A DNA stretch of 64,000 bases from Stenotrophomonas maltophilia (GCF_006970445.1 NZ_CP033877.1:124001-188000); one strand, 5' to 3'. Positions 19,874 to 30,248 are shown, counted from the stretch's first letter. A program made the numbers and translations. The notes: generated from the sequence alone by a model not told the origin.

Positions 19874-21040
19874 ATGATCGATTCCGCCACCTTCTTCAAG
19901 CGCAAGCACTGCATCCTGCTGGCAGCGGCCGTGCTCGCAGGCTGCTCCACCACCGCTCCCCGCACCGGATCTGAAGTGCCGACGCCGGTCAACCCGCCCG
20001 CGGCCACCTATGCCAAGGCTGCATGGAGTGCACTGCCACTGGTCTCCGACAGCGACCTGCAGGCCGGCTTCGTTGCCTGGCGCAGCAGCTGCACCCGCCT
20101 GAAGAACGATGCGGTCTGGGCCAAGCCCTGCGCCGTCGCCGCCGCGGTATCGGACAAGGACCCGGCCGCGATCCGCCAGTTCCTGCAGCGCGACCTCGAT
20201 GTCTATGCGCTGCGTGCCGGCGGCCACCAGGCCGACGGGCTGATTACCGGCTACTACGAGCCGATCTACGCCGGCAGCCTCACCCGCACCGACAAGGCGA
20301 CGGTGCCGGTCTACGGCACACCGGATGATCTGGTGGTGGTGCAGCTGGAGAGCCTCTACCCGGAACTGAAGGGCAAGCGCCTGCGCGGGCGCGTCGAAGG
20401 CAAGGTGCTCAAGCCCTATGACGACGCCGGCACCATCGCGGCCAAGGGTGCCAAAGCCCCGGTGCTGGCCTGGCTGACCGACCCGATGGACCTGCAACTG
20501 CTGCAGATCCAGGGGTCCGGCCGCGTGCGCCTGGCCGATGGCACGCAGGTGCGGCTGGCCTATGCGGAACAGAACGGCCACCCGTACCGTGCCATCGGCC
20601 GCTGGCTGGTGGACCAGGGCCAGCTGAAGAAGGAAGACGTCACCATGGACGCCATCCGCGCCTGGGCACGGGCCAACCCCGCGCGCGTGCCGGAACTGCT
20701 GCGCAGCAACCCCAGCTACGTGTTCTTCGTGCGCAACCCGGACAGCCCGGAGGGGCCACGCGGTTCACTGAATGTGCCGCTCACCGCCGGCTACAGCGTG
20801 GCGGTGGATCGCACCGTGGTGCCGCTGGGCAGCCTGCTGTGGCTGTCCACCACGCGCCCGGACGGCAGCCCGGTGGTGCGACCGGTGGCCGCGCAGGACA
20901 CCGGCGGCGCCATCGCCGGTGAAGTGCGCGCCGACCTGTACTGGGGCAGCGGCGATGCCGCCGGCAAGCTCGCCGGCGACATGAAGCAGAAGGGCAACAT
21001 CTGGATGCTGTGGCCGAAGGGCGTGGCGTTGCCGCAGTAG
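19874..21040 (+). CDS. mltA: Membrane-bound lytic murein transglycosylase A
   Basis: 388 residues from ATG 19874. The N-terminus is a lipoprotein signal with the box LAGCS. The MltA domain follows, with ADGLITGYYEP and the region around QIQGSGRV that forms the active groove, and the C-terminal 3D domain contains the three-aspartate signature, including AQDTGGAI. It cleaves the MurNAc-GlcNAc bond of peptidoglycan non-hydrolytically, leaving 1,6-anhydro ends, at the inner face of the outer membrane. Length and domain order match the family. An in-frame upstream extension exists but overlaps amiD and lacks a signal peptide, so I reject it. Confidence 0.93.
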   Translation: MIDSATFFKRKHCILLAAAVLAGCSTTAPRTGSEVPTPVNPPAATYAKAAWSALPLVSDSDLQAGFVAWRSSCTRLKNDAVWAKPCAVAAAVSDKDPAAIRQFLQRDLDVYALRAGGHQADGLITGYYEPIYAGSLTRTDKATVPVYGTPDDLVVVQLESLYPELKGKRLRGRVEGKVLKPYDDAGTIAAKGAKAPVLAWLTDPMDLQLLQIQGSGRVRLADGTQVRLAYAEQNGHPYRAIGRWLVDQGQLKKEDVTMDAIRAWARANPARVPELLRSNPSYVFFVRNPDSPEGPRGSLNVPLTAGYSVAVDRTVVPLGSLLWLSTTRPDGSPVVRPVAAQDTGGAIAGEVRADLYWGSGDAAGKLAGDMKQKGNIWMLWPKGVALPQ

Positions 21041-21112
21041 GTTGGCCCCCGGATGCCTGATAATGGCGCCATTCCGAACTTTCCGGCCGCGCCTGCGGCC
21101 AGGACCCCTGCA

Positions 21113-21427
21113 ATGACCTACGCAAAGCACAACGCAAGATCCGGCGCCAAATCGGCCGCAAAGAAGTACTACAAGCACTGGGCCGAATCGGGCCTGGGCA
21201 AGGGCAACGTGCTGATGGAAGCGCGTGGCGAGAAGATCGTGCGCCAGGTGGAAATCTACGGCACCAAGATGGTCTGGGCCGACGAGCATGCCCACAGCGA
21301 CGACCGCTTCCTGCTGGCCGACCAGCCGGTGTCGTTCCTGGATTTCGACGAAGACGACGAAATCTCCGCGCGCGAATTCGAAAGCGCCTGGAAGAAGGCC
21401 CGGGAAGCCACCGGCTACCCGGTGTAA
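21113..21427 (+). CDS. Conserved hypothetical small protein
   Basis: 104 residues, from MTYAKHNARS. The N-terminal third is basic and alanine/lysine-rich (SGAKSAAKKYYKHW); the rest is acidic, with DFDEDDEISAREFESAWKKARE, an EF-hand-like acidic stretch. There is no signal peptide and no membrane segment. It sits between mltA and ntrB, separated from ntrB by a palindromic repeat, so it is probably not part of the nitrogen operon. Function unknown. Confidence 0.65.
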   Translation: MTYAKHNARSGAKSAAKKYYKHWAESGLGKGNVLMEARGEKIVRQVEIYGTKMVWADEHAHSDDRFLLADQPVSFLDFDEDDEISAREFESAWKKAREATGYPV

Positions 21428-21439
21428 CGCTGCCCGGCC

Positions 21440-21479
21440 GGGGTCAGAGCCCTTTCCTGACGGAAGGGGATCCGACCCC
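21440..21479. repeat. Palindromic GGGGTCAGA...GACCCC element
   Basis: An imperfect inverted repeat of about 40 bases, beginning GGGGTCAGAGCCC and ending GGGATCCGACCCC, between the small gene and ntrB. A second element of the same type is at 54947-54985. It may also act as a hairpin that limits transcription into ntrB. Confidence 0.75.
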
Positions 21480-21491
21480 GAACCCACGTTT

Positions 21492-21508
21492 TGCACTACA
21501 TTGGTGCA
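21492..21508 (+). promoter_or_regulatory. NtrC-type binding site abutting the ntrB start codon
   Basis: TGCACTACATTGGTGCA is a 17-base dyad matching the enterobacterial NtrC site pattern (TGCAC-N7-GTGCA, as upstream of glnA). It ends on the base before ATG 21509, so it occupies the ribosome-binding region and would sit across or just after a promoter. NtrC bound here would be expected to block ntrBC expression, that is, autorepression. The match is seen directly; the regulatory effect is inferred. Confidence 0.75.
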
Positions 21509-22562
21509 ATGTCCGACCCCGCACCCCCGCCGTCCCTCGATGCCCTGGGCACGCCGCTGGCCTGGGCCGGGGCCGATGGCTGCATTGCCGGCTGCAATCC
21601 GGCCTTTGCCCGCTGGCTGGGTGTCAGTGTCCGGCGCCTGCTGGGCCGGCCGCTGGCCGCACTGGAAGTGCAGGGCGAGGCGCTGGCCCATTTCCTGGCC
21701 CGCGATGAGCGCGACAGCCTGCGCCTGAACCGGCTGGCGCTGGCGGTGCCCGGCGAGGCACCGCGCTTCGCCGAGGGCTGGATGAGCCGCCGCGACGATG
21801 GTGGCTGGCTGCTGGAGGCGCATCCGGTCGATGAATTTCCCGGGCTCGACCCGACCCAGGCCCTGCCCAGCGCGCTCAGCGCAGCGCTGAAGGGGCTGGC
21901 CCATGAACTGCGCAACCCGTTGGCCGGGCTGAAGGGCGCGGCCCAGCTGCTGGCCCGCCGCGCGGCCCAGCGCGATGCCAGCGAACGCGAGCTGATCGAG
22001 CTGATCGGCTCGGAGATCGAACGCCTCAACGGCCTGCTCGACCAGCTGCTGTCGCCGGCCCCGGCCGCGCCGCATGCCGAATTGAACATCCATGCTGCGC
22101 TCGAACGTGTGCTGCGCCTGGCCGAGAACGAGGCCGGCTGGGCGGTACGCCTGCAGCGCGACTACGACCCCAGCATTCCCGAATTCCATGGCGACGCAGA
22201 CCGCCTCACCCAGGCGGTGTGGAACCTGGTGCGCAACGCGATCCAGGCCGGCGCCGGCAGCATCACCCTGCGCACCCGCGTGGAGCATGGCGTGCGCATC
22301 GCCGAGCAGCTGCACACGCTGGCGCTGCGCCTGGAGATCGCCGACGACGGCCGTGGGGTGCCCGAGGAGCTGGCCGAACACCTGTTCCTGCCGCTGGTCA
22401 GTGGCCGTGCCGAAGGCACCGGGCTGGGCCTGGCACTGGCCCAGCAGGTCGCGCGCGAGCATCGCGGCACGCTGACCTACCGTTCGCGTCCGGGCCATAC
22501 CGTGTTCACCCTGCTGTTGCCGATTGGCAACGGCGCCGCCCCGGCCGAGGAGGCCCCGCGCG

Positions 22563-22570
<8 letters not shown>
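21509..22570 (+). CDS. glnL: Nitrogen regulation sensor histidine kinase NtrB
   Basis: 353 residues, cytoplasmic. It has a PAS domain (about 1-110), a HisKA dimerisation domain with the phosphorylated histidine in LAHELRNPLAGL, and a HATPase domain with NLVRNAIQAG (N box), ADDGRGVP (G1) and GTGLGLALAQQVA (G2). It phosphorylates or dephosphorylates NtrC according to PII signalling of nitrogen status. I start at ATG 21509 rather than the in-frame TTG 21491, because the latter is inside the operator-like dyad. The stop overlaps the ntrC start by 8 bases, so the pair is co-translated. glnA, often the neighbour, is not in this window. Confidence 0.93.
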
Positions 22571-24011
<1,441 letters not shown>

Positions 24012-24104
24012 ACGGTCCCTGCACGCGATCCTCGCGCCCGCTTGCCGAACCGTTGATCGTTCATGGACGATGCCGTCCGTAGTGTCACCTGCAAGGAGTC
24101 TTCG

Positions 24105-24674
24105 ATGCGTCTGTCCTTTGCCATCCTGCCGTTGTCTGCCGCCGTGCTGCTGTCTGCCTGTGGCAGTGCGCCGAAGAAGGCTGAACCCACCCCGCCACCG
24201 CCGGTCGCGGTCAGCGCCGCGAAACAGGCCGAGGCCAATCTGTCGCCGGCCTCGGCCAGCATCGTCAGTGGCCGCATCGCGCTGATGGTGGAACCGGGCG
24301 GCATCCATATCACCGGCCTGGTCGGTGGCCTGCAGCCGATGCAGCAGGCTGGCTTCCACATCCACGAACGCGGTGACTGCAGCGCGGTGGATGCCAGCAG
24401 TGCCGGCAATCACTTCAATCCCGGTGGCGCTGCGCATGGCCGCGCTGGCACCGGCAAGCACCACCTGGGCGACATGGACAATCTGCGTGCCGACGCCCAG
24501 GGCCGCGCCAACGTCGATATCCACCTCAAGGGCGTTACCCTTGGCGGAGGCGCCGCCACCGATATCGCCGGACGTGCACTGGTCGTGCATGCCAACGCCG
24601 ACGACTATCGCAGCCAGCCCGCCGGCAATGCCGGCGTCCGCATCGCCTGTGGCGTGATCCGGGTCGTCCGCTGA
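24105..24674 (+). CDS. sodC: Periplasmic Cu,Zn superoxide dismutase (lipoprotein), copy 1
   Basis: 189 residues, from ATG 24105 with AAGGAG just upstream. The lipoprotein signal ends LLSACG, followed by a Pro/Lys-rich tether. The SOD_Cu domain shows the metal ligands in order: FHIHERGDCS, NHFNPGG, AAHG, KHHLGDMDN and VVHANADDY, plus the disulfide cysteines in GDC and IACG. It dismutates superoxide in the periplasm, anchored in a membrane. A second sodC follows 32 bases after its stop, so the two form one unit. It is shorter and more basic than copy 2. Confidence 0.93.
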   Translation: MRLSFAILPLSAAVLLSACGSAPKKAEPTPPPPVAVSAAKQAEANLSPASASIVSGRIALMVEPGGIHITGLVGGLQPMQQAGFHIHERGDCSAVDASSAGNHFNPGGAAHGRAGTGKHHLGDMDNLRADAQGRANVDIHLKGVTLGGGAATDIAGRALVVHANADDYRSQPAGNAGVRIACGVIRVVR

Positions 24675-24706
24675 TCACTGCAGGCAACATCCAGGGAGAG
24701 AATCCA

Positions 24707-25333
24707 ATGCGTCTGATCCACACTTCGCTGTTCGCAGCCATTGCTGCACTGGGCCTGGCGGCCTGCAACCAGCAGCCGGCCGCGCCGCAGGCTGAAACGC
24801 CGCCGGCCGCACCGGCTGACGGCGCTACCACCGAACCGGCCGCAGCGCCGGCACCGGCGGCTGCACCGGCTGGCGATGCCTCGGCCACCGCTGAGCTGGC
24901 ACCGACCCAGGGCAACGAGGCCAAGGGTAGCGTCACCTTCAAGGTGGTCGACGGCAAGGTCCACGTGACCGGCCAGATCACCGGCCTGAAGCCGGGCAGC
25001 GAGCACGGCTTCCACATCCACGAAAAGGGCGACTGCAGCGCGCCGGATGGCATGAGCGCCGGCGGCCACTTCAACCCCGGCCACCAGGATCACGGCAACG
25101 TCGCGACCGATCCTCACCACGGCGGCGACATGCCCAACATCAAGGCCGACGACAAGGGCGTGGCCACCATCGATGGCCCGGTGTCGAGCAACGTCAACAT
25201 CGGCAAGGGTGATGACTTCGACATCGTCGGCCGCGGCCTGATCGTCCACGCCGATGCGGACGACTACAAGACCCAGCCGACCGGCAACGCCGGCGCGCGC
25301 CTGGCGTGTGCGGTGATCCAGAAGGCCCCGTAA
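24707..25333 (+). CDS. sodC: Periplasmic Cu,Zn superoxide dismutase (lipoprotein), copy 2
   Basis: 208 residues, ATG 24707 with GGGAGAG in front. The lipoprotein signal ends LAACNQ, then an Ala/Pro-rich linker of about 45 residues. The catalytic domain keeps all ligands: FHIHEKGDCS, GGHFNPG, DHG, HHGGDMPN and IVHADADDY, with the cysteine of LACAV. It is a paralogue of the preceding gene. The pair probably arose by tandem duplication with divergence in the linker and the zinc loop. A strong intrinsic terminator closes the unit. Confidence 0.94.
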   Translation: MRLIHTSLFAAIAALGLAACNQQPAAPQAETPPAAPADGATTEPAAAPAPAAAPAGDASATAELAPTQGNEAKGSVTFKVVDGKVHVTGQITGLKPGSEHGFHIHEKGDCSAPDGMSAGGHFNPGHQDHGNVATDPHHGGDMPNIKADDKGVATIDGPVSSNVNIGKGDDFDIVGRGLIVHADADDYKTQPTGNAGARLACAVIQKAP

Positions 25334-25354
25334 GGACGCTTTTGCTGGAAACGG

Positions 25355-25381
25355 AAAACGCCGGCTTTTGCCGGCGTTTTT
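25355..25381. terminator. Intrinsic terminator, bidirectional
   Basis: The stem AAAACGCCGGC / GCCGGCGTTTT has a TTTT loop and a T-run to 25381. It lies 22 bases after sodC copy 2 and also serves the convergent gene at 25469-26356. Confidence 0.9.
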
Positions 25382-25389
25382 CTTGATCG

Positions 25390-25452
25390 GTAGTGCCGGC
25401 CGCTGGCCGGCAATCGCGAATCCGGAGGTTGCCGGCCAGCGGCCGGCACTAC
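25390..25452. repeat. Paired GTAG-headed palindromic repeats (SMAG/REP type)
   Basis: Two copies of GTAGTGCCGGCCGCTGGCCGGCA lie in opposite orientation (25390-25412 and 25430-25452), each itself a hairpin. The head-to-head layout is the usual paired REP form in Stenotrophomonas. It lies between convergent genes. Confidence 0.88.
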
Positions 25453-25468
25453 CATCAGGCCACCCGCA

Positions 25469-26356
25469 TCAGCGCGCCAGCAGTTCGCGCGCGTCCTGGC
25501 CGGCTTCGCAGTGCACGAACAGCACCGGCACGCCGTGCGCTTCCAGCACCGCGGCCATCTGCCGCTGGCGCATCAGGAACTGCTCGTAGATGCCCTTCAG
25601 GCGGTCGCAGTCGTTCTTGCCGTGGTTGTAGTGCGCGCACCAGCCGGCCGGGTCGAACAGCGCCATGCGTGCTTCGCCATGGGTGTAGCGCAGCAGCGGC
25701 TCGGGCGCGGCATTGAGCCACTCGTCCTCGCCCGGCGCCATGATCGCGGTCTCGATCAGCGGCCACAGCGCGGCCAGACCCTGGTTGTCGTACTGCATCG
25801 ACATCATCGCGGCCAGGTCGTTCACGGTGAAATAGCGCGCGTGCTCGATGCGGGCACCGAAGCTGTTCTGCGCCATCAACGCGGTGTCGGCATGCGCCAT
25901 GCCGTTGGCCAGCAGTGTCTCTTCCAGCGCATTGGCCACTGCATTGGTGGTGGCCACATCGCTGCCGGTCAGCAGGAACGGCACCACGCGCAGTCCACCG
26001 CCCACCAGGCTGGCATCGGCCTGGAACGGCAGCGGCACGTCACCCTCGGCATCGGTACCGAACGCCAGCAGGCGCGGGCCCTGGTTGCGGCCCGGGGCAC
26101 GCATCTGCAGTTCTTCCAGGCGGCGATGGATCGGCCAGCCGGGGCGCAGTACTTCGGCCGGGTCGAAATGGGCGGCGGCGAACACCAGGTCCAGCTCGGC
26201 CACCTGCGGCACCAGCTTGGACAGGTCACGGCCGACGCGTTCGGCCAGTTCACCGGCCTGTTCAGCGCTGAGCACCGCCTGGCGGGGGATTTCGCCGCCG
26301 GCCAGTTCCAGGGCCAGCACGCCAAGGGCATTCATCGCGGGGTCGGGTTTGCTCAT
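25469..26356 (-). CDS. Conserved hypothetical protein
   Basis: 295 residues with no recognised domain. It is soluble, acidic and alanine-rich; there is no signal peptide, and the start is MSKPDPAMNALG with a second Met seven residues in. Motif-like stretches include FAAAHFDPAEVLRPGWP, LLTGSDVATTNAVANALEE and WCAHYNHGKNDCDRLKG. The last, with two cysteines and two histidines, could bind metal, but this is a guess. It stands alone, convergent with sodC and divergent from the thiolase gene with about 108 bases between starts. Confidence 0.7.
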   Translation of the reverse strand: MSKPDPAMNALGVLALELAGGEIPRQAVLSAEQAGELAERVGRDLSKLVPQVAELDLVFAAAHFDPAEVLRPGWPIHRRLEELQMRAPGRNQGPRLLAFGTDAEGDVPLPFQADASLVGGGLRVVPFLLTGSDVATTNAVANALEETLLANGMAHADTALMAQNSFGARIEHARYFTVNDLAAMMSMQYDNQGLAALWPLIETAIMAPGEDEWLNAAPEPLLRYTHGEARMALFDPAGWCAHYNHGKNDCDRLKGIYEQFLMRQRQMAAVLEAHGVPVLFVHCEAGQDARELLAR

Positions 26357-26464
26357 GGTTCCACGGTTGGCCCATCACAGGGCGGCAGCTACACTTGGCT
26401 CCATTATGCCTGCTCCGTCGTGCAGGCCATGTTGCAGACACCCTCATCCATGCCAGGTATCTCC

Positions 26465-27745
26465 ATGCCCAACGCTCGTCCCGTCGCCATCCTCGGTGGC
26501 GTCCGCATTCCGTTCTGCCGCCAGAACACCGCGTATTCGGATGTCGGCAACCTCGGCATGTCGGTCCGTACGCTGGGCGCGCTGGTCGAACGTTTCGGCC
26601 TGCATGGCCAGCAGCTGGGTGAAGTGGCGATGGGTGCGGTGATCAAGCACTCCAGCGACTGGAACCTGGGCCGCGAAGCCACGCTGTCTTCCGGCCTGTC
26701 GCCGTTGACCCCGGGCATCACCCTGCAGCGCGCCTGTGGCACCTCGCTGGACAGCATCATCACTGTCGCCAACAAGATCGCGCTGGGCCAGATCGAATCG
26801 GGCATCGGCGGCGGTTCGGACACCACCTCCGACGTGCCGATCGTCTACGGCAAGAAGCTGCGCGCGCGCCTGCTGGCTGCCAACCGTGCCAAGAGCACCG
26901 GCGACAAGATCCGTGCGCTTACCGCCGGCTTCAAGTTCTCCGAGCTCAAGCCCGAGTTCCCCGGCGTGGCCGAGCCGCGCACCGGCAAGAGCATGGGCGA
27001 CCACTGCGAGGACATGGCCAAGGAGTGGAACATCTCGCGCGACTCGCAGGACGAGTGGGCGGTGTCGTCGCACAAGAAGCTGGCTGCCGCCTATGAGCGT
27101 GGCTTCTTCAACGACCTGATCGCACCGTTCCGTGGCGTCGAGCGTGACAACATCCTGCGCCCGGATACCTCGCTGGAGAAGCTCGCGACGCTGAAGCCGG
27201 CATTCGACAAGGTCTCCGGCCGCGGCACGCTGACCGCCGCCAACTCCACCCCGCTGACCGACGGTGCCGCCGCAGTGCTGCTGGCCAGCGAGGAGTGGGC
27301 GCGTGCCCACGGCCACGAGCCGCAGGCCTACCTGCGCGACGCGCACGTTTCGGCAGTGGATTTCGTGCATGGCGAAGGCCTGCTGATGGCGCCGACCGTG
27401 GCCGTGCCGGAGATGCTCAAGCGCAACGGCCTGACCCTGCAGGACTTCGACATCTACGAGATCCACGAGGCCTTCGCCGCACAGGTGCTGTGCACCCTGC
27501 GTGCGTGGGAGAGCGAGGATTACTGCCGCAACCGCCTGGGCCTGGATGCACCGATGGGTCGCATCGACCCGGACAAGATCAACCTGCTGGGCTCGTCGCT
27601 GGCCACCGGCCACCCGTTCGCCGCCACCGGCGCACGCGTGATCGCCACCGCAGCCAAGCAGCTCGCCGAACGCGGCGGTGGCCGTGCGCTGGTGTCGATC
27701 TGCACCGCCGGCGGCATGGGCGTGGTGGCGATCGTCGAACGCTGA
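26465..27745 (+). CDS. fadI: Acetyl-CoA C-acyltransferase (thiolase), FadI-like
   Basis: 426 residues, starting MPNARPVAILGG; an ATG five codons upstream is equally in frame. Thiolase fold with the nucleophile cysteine in RACGTSLD, the histidine motif IHEAFAAQVL, GHPFAATGARV, and the second catalytic cysteine in SICTAGGMGV near the end. It performs thiolytic cleavage of 3-ketoacyl-CoA or the reverse condensation. Length and the N-terminal GGVRIPF pattern favour the FadI/acetyl-CoA acetyltransferase subgroup, but no fadJ lies next to it, so the pathway (beta-oxidation or acetoacetyl-CoA synthesis) is not fixed. An intrinsic terminator follows. Confidence 0.88.
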   Translation: MPNARPVAILGGVRIPFCRQNTAYSDVGNLGMSVRTLGALVERFGLHGQQLGEVAMGAVIKHSSDWNLGREATLSSGLSPLTPGITLQRACGTSLDSIITVANKIALGQIESGIGGGSDTTSDVPIVYGKKLRARLLAANRAKSTGDKIRALTAGFKFSELKPEFPGVAEPRTGKSMGDHCEDMAKEWNISRDSQDEWAVSSHKKLAAAYERGFFNDLIAPFRGVERDNILRPDTSLEKLATLKPAFDKVSGRGTLTAANSTPLTDGAAAVLLASEEWARAHGHEPQAYLRDAHVSAVDFVHGEGLLMAPTVAVPEMLKRNGLTLQDFDIYEIHEAFAAQVLCTLRAWESEDYCRNRLGLDAPMGRIDPDKINLLGSSLATGHPFAATGARVIATAAKQLAERGGGRALVSICTAGGMGVVAIVER

Positions 27746-27753
27746 GCATCACG

Positions 27754-27776
27754 GTAGTGCCGGCCGCTGGCCGGCA
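27754..27776 (+). repeat. Single GTAG-headed palindromic repeat
   Basis: One copy of the same palindrome as at 25390 (GTAGTGCCGGCCGCTGGCCGG...), nine bases after the thiolase stop codon and before its terminator. A degenerate relative (GTGGGTGCCG...CGGCAC) follows at about 27829-27851. Confidence 0.85.
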
Positions 27777-27787
27777 GCGCTGGTACG

Positions 27788-27817
27788 AAAACGCCGCCCG
27801 ATGGGCGGCGTTTTTTT
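27788..27817. terminator. Intrinsic terminator between convergent genes
   Basis: The stem AACGCCGCCC / GGGCGGCGTT has a GAT loop and seven Ts on the plus side. The preceding A-run makes it usable for hemY on the other strand too. Confidence 0.9.
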
Positions 27818-27864
27818 CTTGCTACGGTGGGTGCCGTCCGTTGGTCGGCACACCTCAGCCATGC

Positions 27865-29160
27865 TTACGGCAACCGCGGATTACCGAATTCGTCGCGCTC
27901 TTTGTTGGCGTCATACACCGGCGGCTGCACCGTAACCGGCTGCTCCTCCACCGTGGCACGCAGCGGCGCTTCGCTGCCGCGCACCAGTTCCACGCTGTCC
28001 TCGCCGCGCTGCAGGCGCAGCGCATTGGCCAGGCACTGCGCGGCCAGCGCATGATCGCCACGCTGTGCGAACAGTTCACCCAGCGCTTCCCACGCCGGTG
28101 CACCCGCGCCCGCGGCGATGGCTTCGTGCAGGAACGCATCGGCGGCATCCCACTGCTGCTGGCCCAGGGCCACGCGGCCCTGTGCCAGGCGCAGCGCGGC
28201 CGAGTCGTCATGCACGTTGCGCCAGCGCGCCAGATTGCTCTGGCGCGTGGCCAGGCGCTCGGCGGGAAGGCGACCATACAGCGTCACCAGTTCGTCGTCC
28301 CAGCGATGGTCCAGGGCCTGTTCCAGCGCCAGCAATGCAGGCTCATCCCAGTTCAGTGCCACCGCACGGCTGGCATAGGCGCCCACCACGTCCGGGGTGG
28401 GGCGCAATGCTTTCGGCGTAGCTTCCCATTGCGCGGCCAGCGCATTGACGTCGGCCGCTTCCAGCAGCGCCTGTGCGGCCAGGCGCGCTTCCAGTTCGCT
28501 GTTCGCGTCGGCCGGAAGCACTTTGCTCTGGCGCAGCGCACCCAACTGGCCATACGCCTCGTGGGCGCGGCCGGCCTGTGCCAGCGCTTCGGTGCGCAGC
28601 CACAGGCCGCGCGGCGGCAGCGGCTGGATTGCCGCTACGTCCAATGCGTTGATCGCATCCACCGGCAGATCGCGCGCCAGCAGCTGTTCGGCGCGCAGCA
28701 GCGCCTGCAGGGTGGCATCACTTTCGCCCAGGCGCTGCAGCAGCGCCTCTCCGGCGGGGCCGTCGGCCCGTGCCTGCGCGCTGCGCACGGCATTGGCCAG
28801 CGCCACCGCGCTCACTTCCGCGTCCTTGGCGGCGCCGTCCAGCAGTTTTTCCGCACGCTGCCACTGGCCATGCTCATAGGCCTGCAGGCCGTCGATCAGG
28901 CGCACCCGGCCCTGCTTGCGACGGTAGCGGCCCCAGGCACGGAACGGTGCAGCGATCAGGCTCCACAGCAGCCACAGCACCAGCACCGTGATCACCGCCA
29001 GCAGTGCCACCTTCGGCAGGTTGCTGTGGTAGTCGTAGCCGCCGTAGCGCAGGGTCACTTCGCCAAAGCGGTTCAGGTCATCGGCGCCGAGCCATTGCGC
29101 GGCGACCACGCCGATGGCCACGGCCAGCAACAGCACGACCAGGGATTGCAGGGGTTTCAT
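27865..29160 (-). CDS. hemY: HemY-family inner-membrane protein of haem biosynthesis operon
   Basis: 431 residues. Two N-terminal membrane segments (LVVLLLAVAIGVVAAQWLG and VALLAVITVLVLWLLWSLI) flank a short loop with the family's RYGGYDYHSN-like sequence. The rest is a long tetratricopeptide-like helical region. HemY (not the protoporphyrinogen oxidase of the same name) is a conserved partner of hemD/hemX in gammaproteobacteria, proposed to help late haem synthesis; its biochemical role is unsettled. It follows hemX by 6 bases, so it is the last gene of a hemDXY unit. It carries internal repeats only at the helical level. Confidence 0.9.
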   Translation of the reverse strand: MKPLQSLVVLLLAVAIGVVAAQWLGADDLNRFGEVTLRYGGYDYHSNLPKVALLAVITVLVLWLLWSLIAAPFRAWGRYRRKQGRVRLIDGLQAYEHGQWQRAEKLLDGAAKDAEVSAVALANAVRSAQARADGPAGEALLQRLGESDATLQALLRAEQLLARDLPVDAINALDVAAIQPLPPRGLWLRTEALAQAGRAHEAYGQLGALRQSKVLPADANSELEARLAAQALLEAADVNALAAQWEATPKALRPTPDVVGAYASRAVALNWDEPALLALEQALDHRWDDELVTLYGRLPAERLATRQSNLARWRNVHDDSAALRLAQGRVALGQQQWDAADAFLHEAIAAGAGAPAWEALGELFAQRGDHALAAQCLANALRLQRGEDSVELVRGSEAPLRATVEEQPVTVQPPVYDANKERDEFGNPRLP

Positions 29161-29166
29161 GCGGGC

Positions 29167-30144
29167 TTACCTCCGGTCGGTCTGGGTGCGCAGTTGTTGC
29201 AGGGTGCTGCCAAGAACAGCGTCGTTGGCCTGCAGTGGAAGTTCGCGCAAGGCCTTCAGTTCAGCACGTTGTGCGCGCAGGGCTGGTGAATCCGGCCAAC
29301 GCCGCTGTGCCCAGTGCTCCACGCGGTCCAGTGCAGTATTGCGGCCCGCGCGGTCGCCGCGCTCGATGGCGGCACGTGCCAATGTCAGTTCCAGCTGCAG
29401 GGCATCGTCGGCGTTGCGTTGTTCGGCGGCAGTCAGCGGGCCGTTCTGGCGGCTCGGGGTGATGTCCACGAATGGCGCCAGCGTGGCCTGCCACCAGGGT
29501 TTGGCGGTGCTGCTGCCGGTCGTGCCGGTGATCTGCGAGGGCAGGCCCTGCAGCGCGCGGGCCACGGCATCCAGGCGCTGCAGCGACTGCACGCGTGGGC
29601 CGGTGCCGAGCGCATCCAGTGCCTCGCGCTCCTGCACCAGCGCCTGGCGCAGGTTCAGGCCATCAGTGTCGGGCAGTTCGGCCAGCGCGGTGGCCGCCTG
29701 CGCGTACAGACGGCGTGCGCCGTCCACGTCGTCGGCGTAGTTCAGGCGTTGCGCGGCCTGGGTCAGCAGCAGCTCGGCCTCATCGCGCTGCACCGCCTGG
29801 CGGCCCTGGTTGGCGCTGTCAGCCAGCTTGGCCAGGTTCTCTTCCAGCAACGCGCTACGCTGTGAGAGTCCCAGCATCTCGTCGCGCAGCACGCGATTGG
29901 TGGTCGCCGCGTCCTGCAGGCGCTGGCTGGTCGCGCGCTGGTCACGGCGCAGCGCATCCAGCGTGGCCTCCAGGCCCTTCAGCTGTACGGCCGTGGTCTG
30001 GGCCTGCGCTTGCTGTTCGTGCTGTTGCTGCTGCCAGACGTACCAGCCGGCATAGCCGCCCGCGCCGAGCACGACCACAGCGGCCAGCGGCAACAGCCAG
30101 CGCACGGGTCGATGGGATGGGGGAGCGGGCGGAGTGTCGTTCAT
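29167..30144 (-). CDS. hemX: HemX-family membrane protein
   Basis: 325 residues. A short proline-rich cytoplasmic N-terminus (TPPAPPSHRPVR) and one membrane segment (LLPLAAVVVLGAGGYAGWYVW) are followed by a Gln-rich coiled coil (about 55-130) and a helical periplasmic domain of the HemX type. It is often annotated as a uroporphyrin-III C-methyltransferase, but it lacks the methyltransferase fold; a scaffolding role in haem synthesis is more likely. It is between hemD (104 bases upstream) and hemY. Confidence 0.88.
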   Translation of the reverse strand: MNDTPPAPPSHRPVRWLLPLAAVVVLGAGGYAGWYVWQQQQHEQQAQAQTTAVQLKGLEATLDALRRDQRATSQRLQDAATTNRVLRDEMLGLSQRSALLEENLAKLADSANQGRQAVQRDEAELLLTQAAQRLNYADDVDGARRLYAQAATALAELPDTDGLNLRQALVQEREALDALGTGPRVQSLQRLDAVARALQGLPSQITGTTGSSTAKPWWQATLAPFVDITPSRQNGPLTAAEQRNADDALQLELTLARAAIERGDRAGRNTALDRVEHWAQRRWPDSPALRAQRAELKALRELPLQANDAVLGSTLQQLRTQTDRR

Positions 30145-30248
30145 CGGGCTTCCTTGTCGGCAGCGTCGCCGGTCGGGGGCCGGCAGGCCGCGTTGTGCAC
30201 AGCATCACTGTTGCCGACGACAGCGGCAAGCGTGATCCACGTCCCTGT

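Noticed and set aside
25511..26464. Long N-terminal extension in frame with the thiolase
   Set aside because: It runs antisense through the whole 25469-26356 gene; the thiolase family begins at MPNARPVAILGG.
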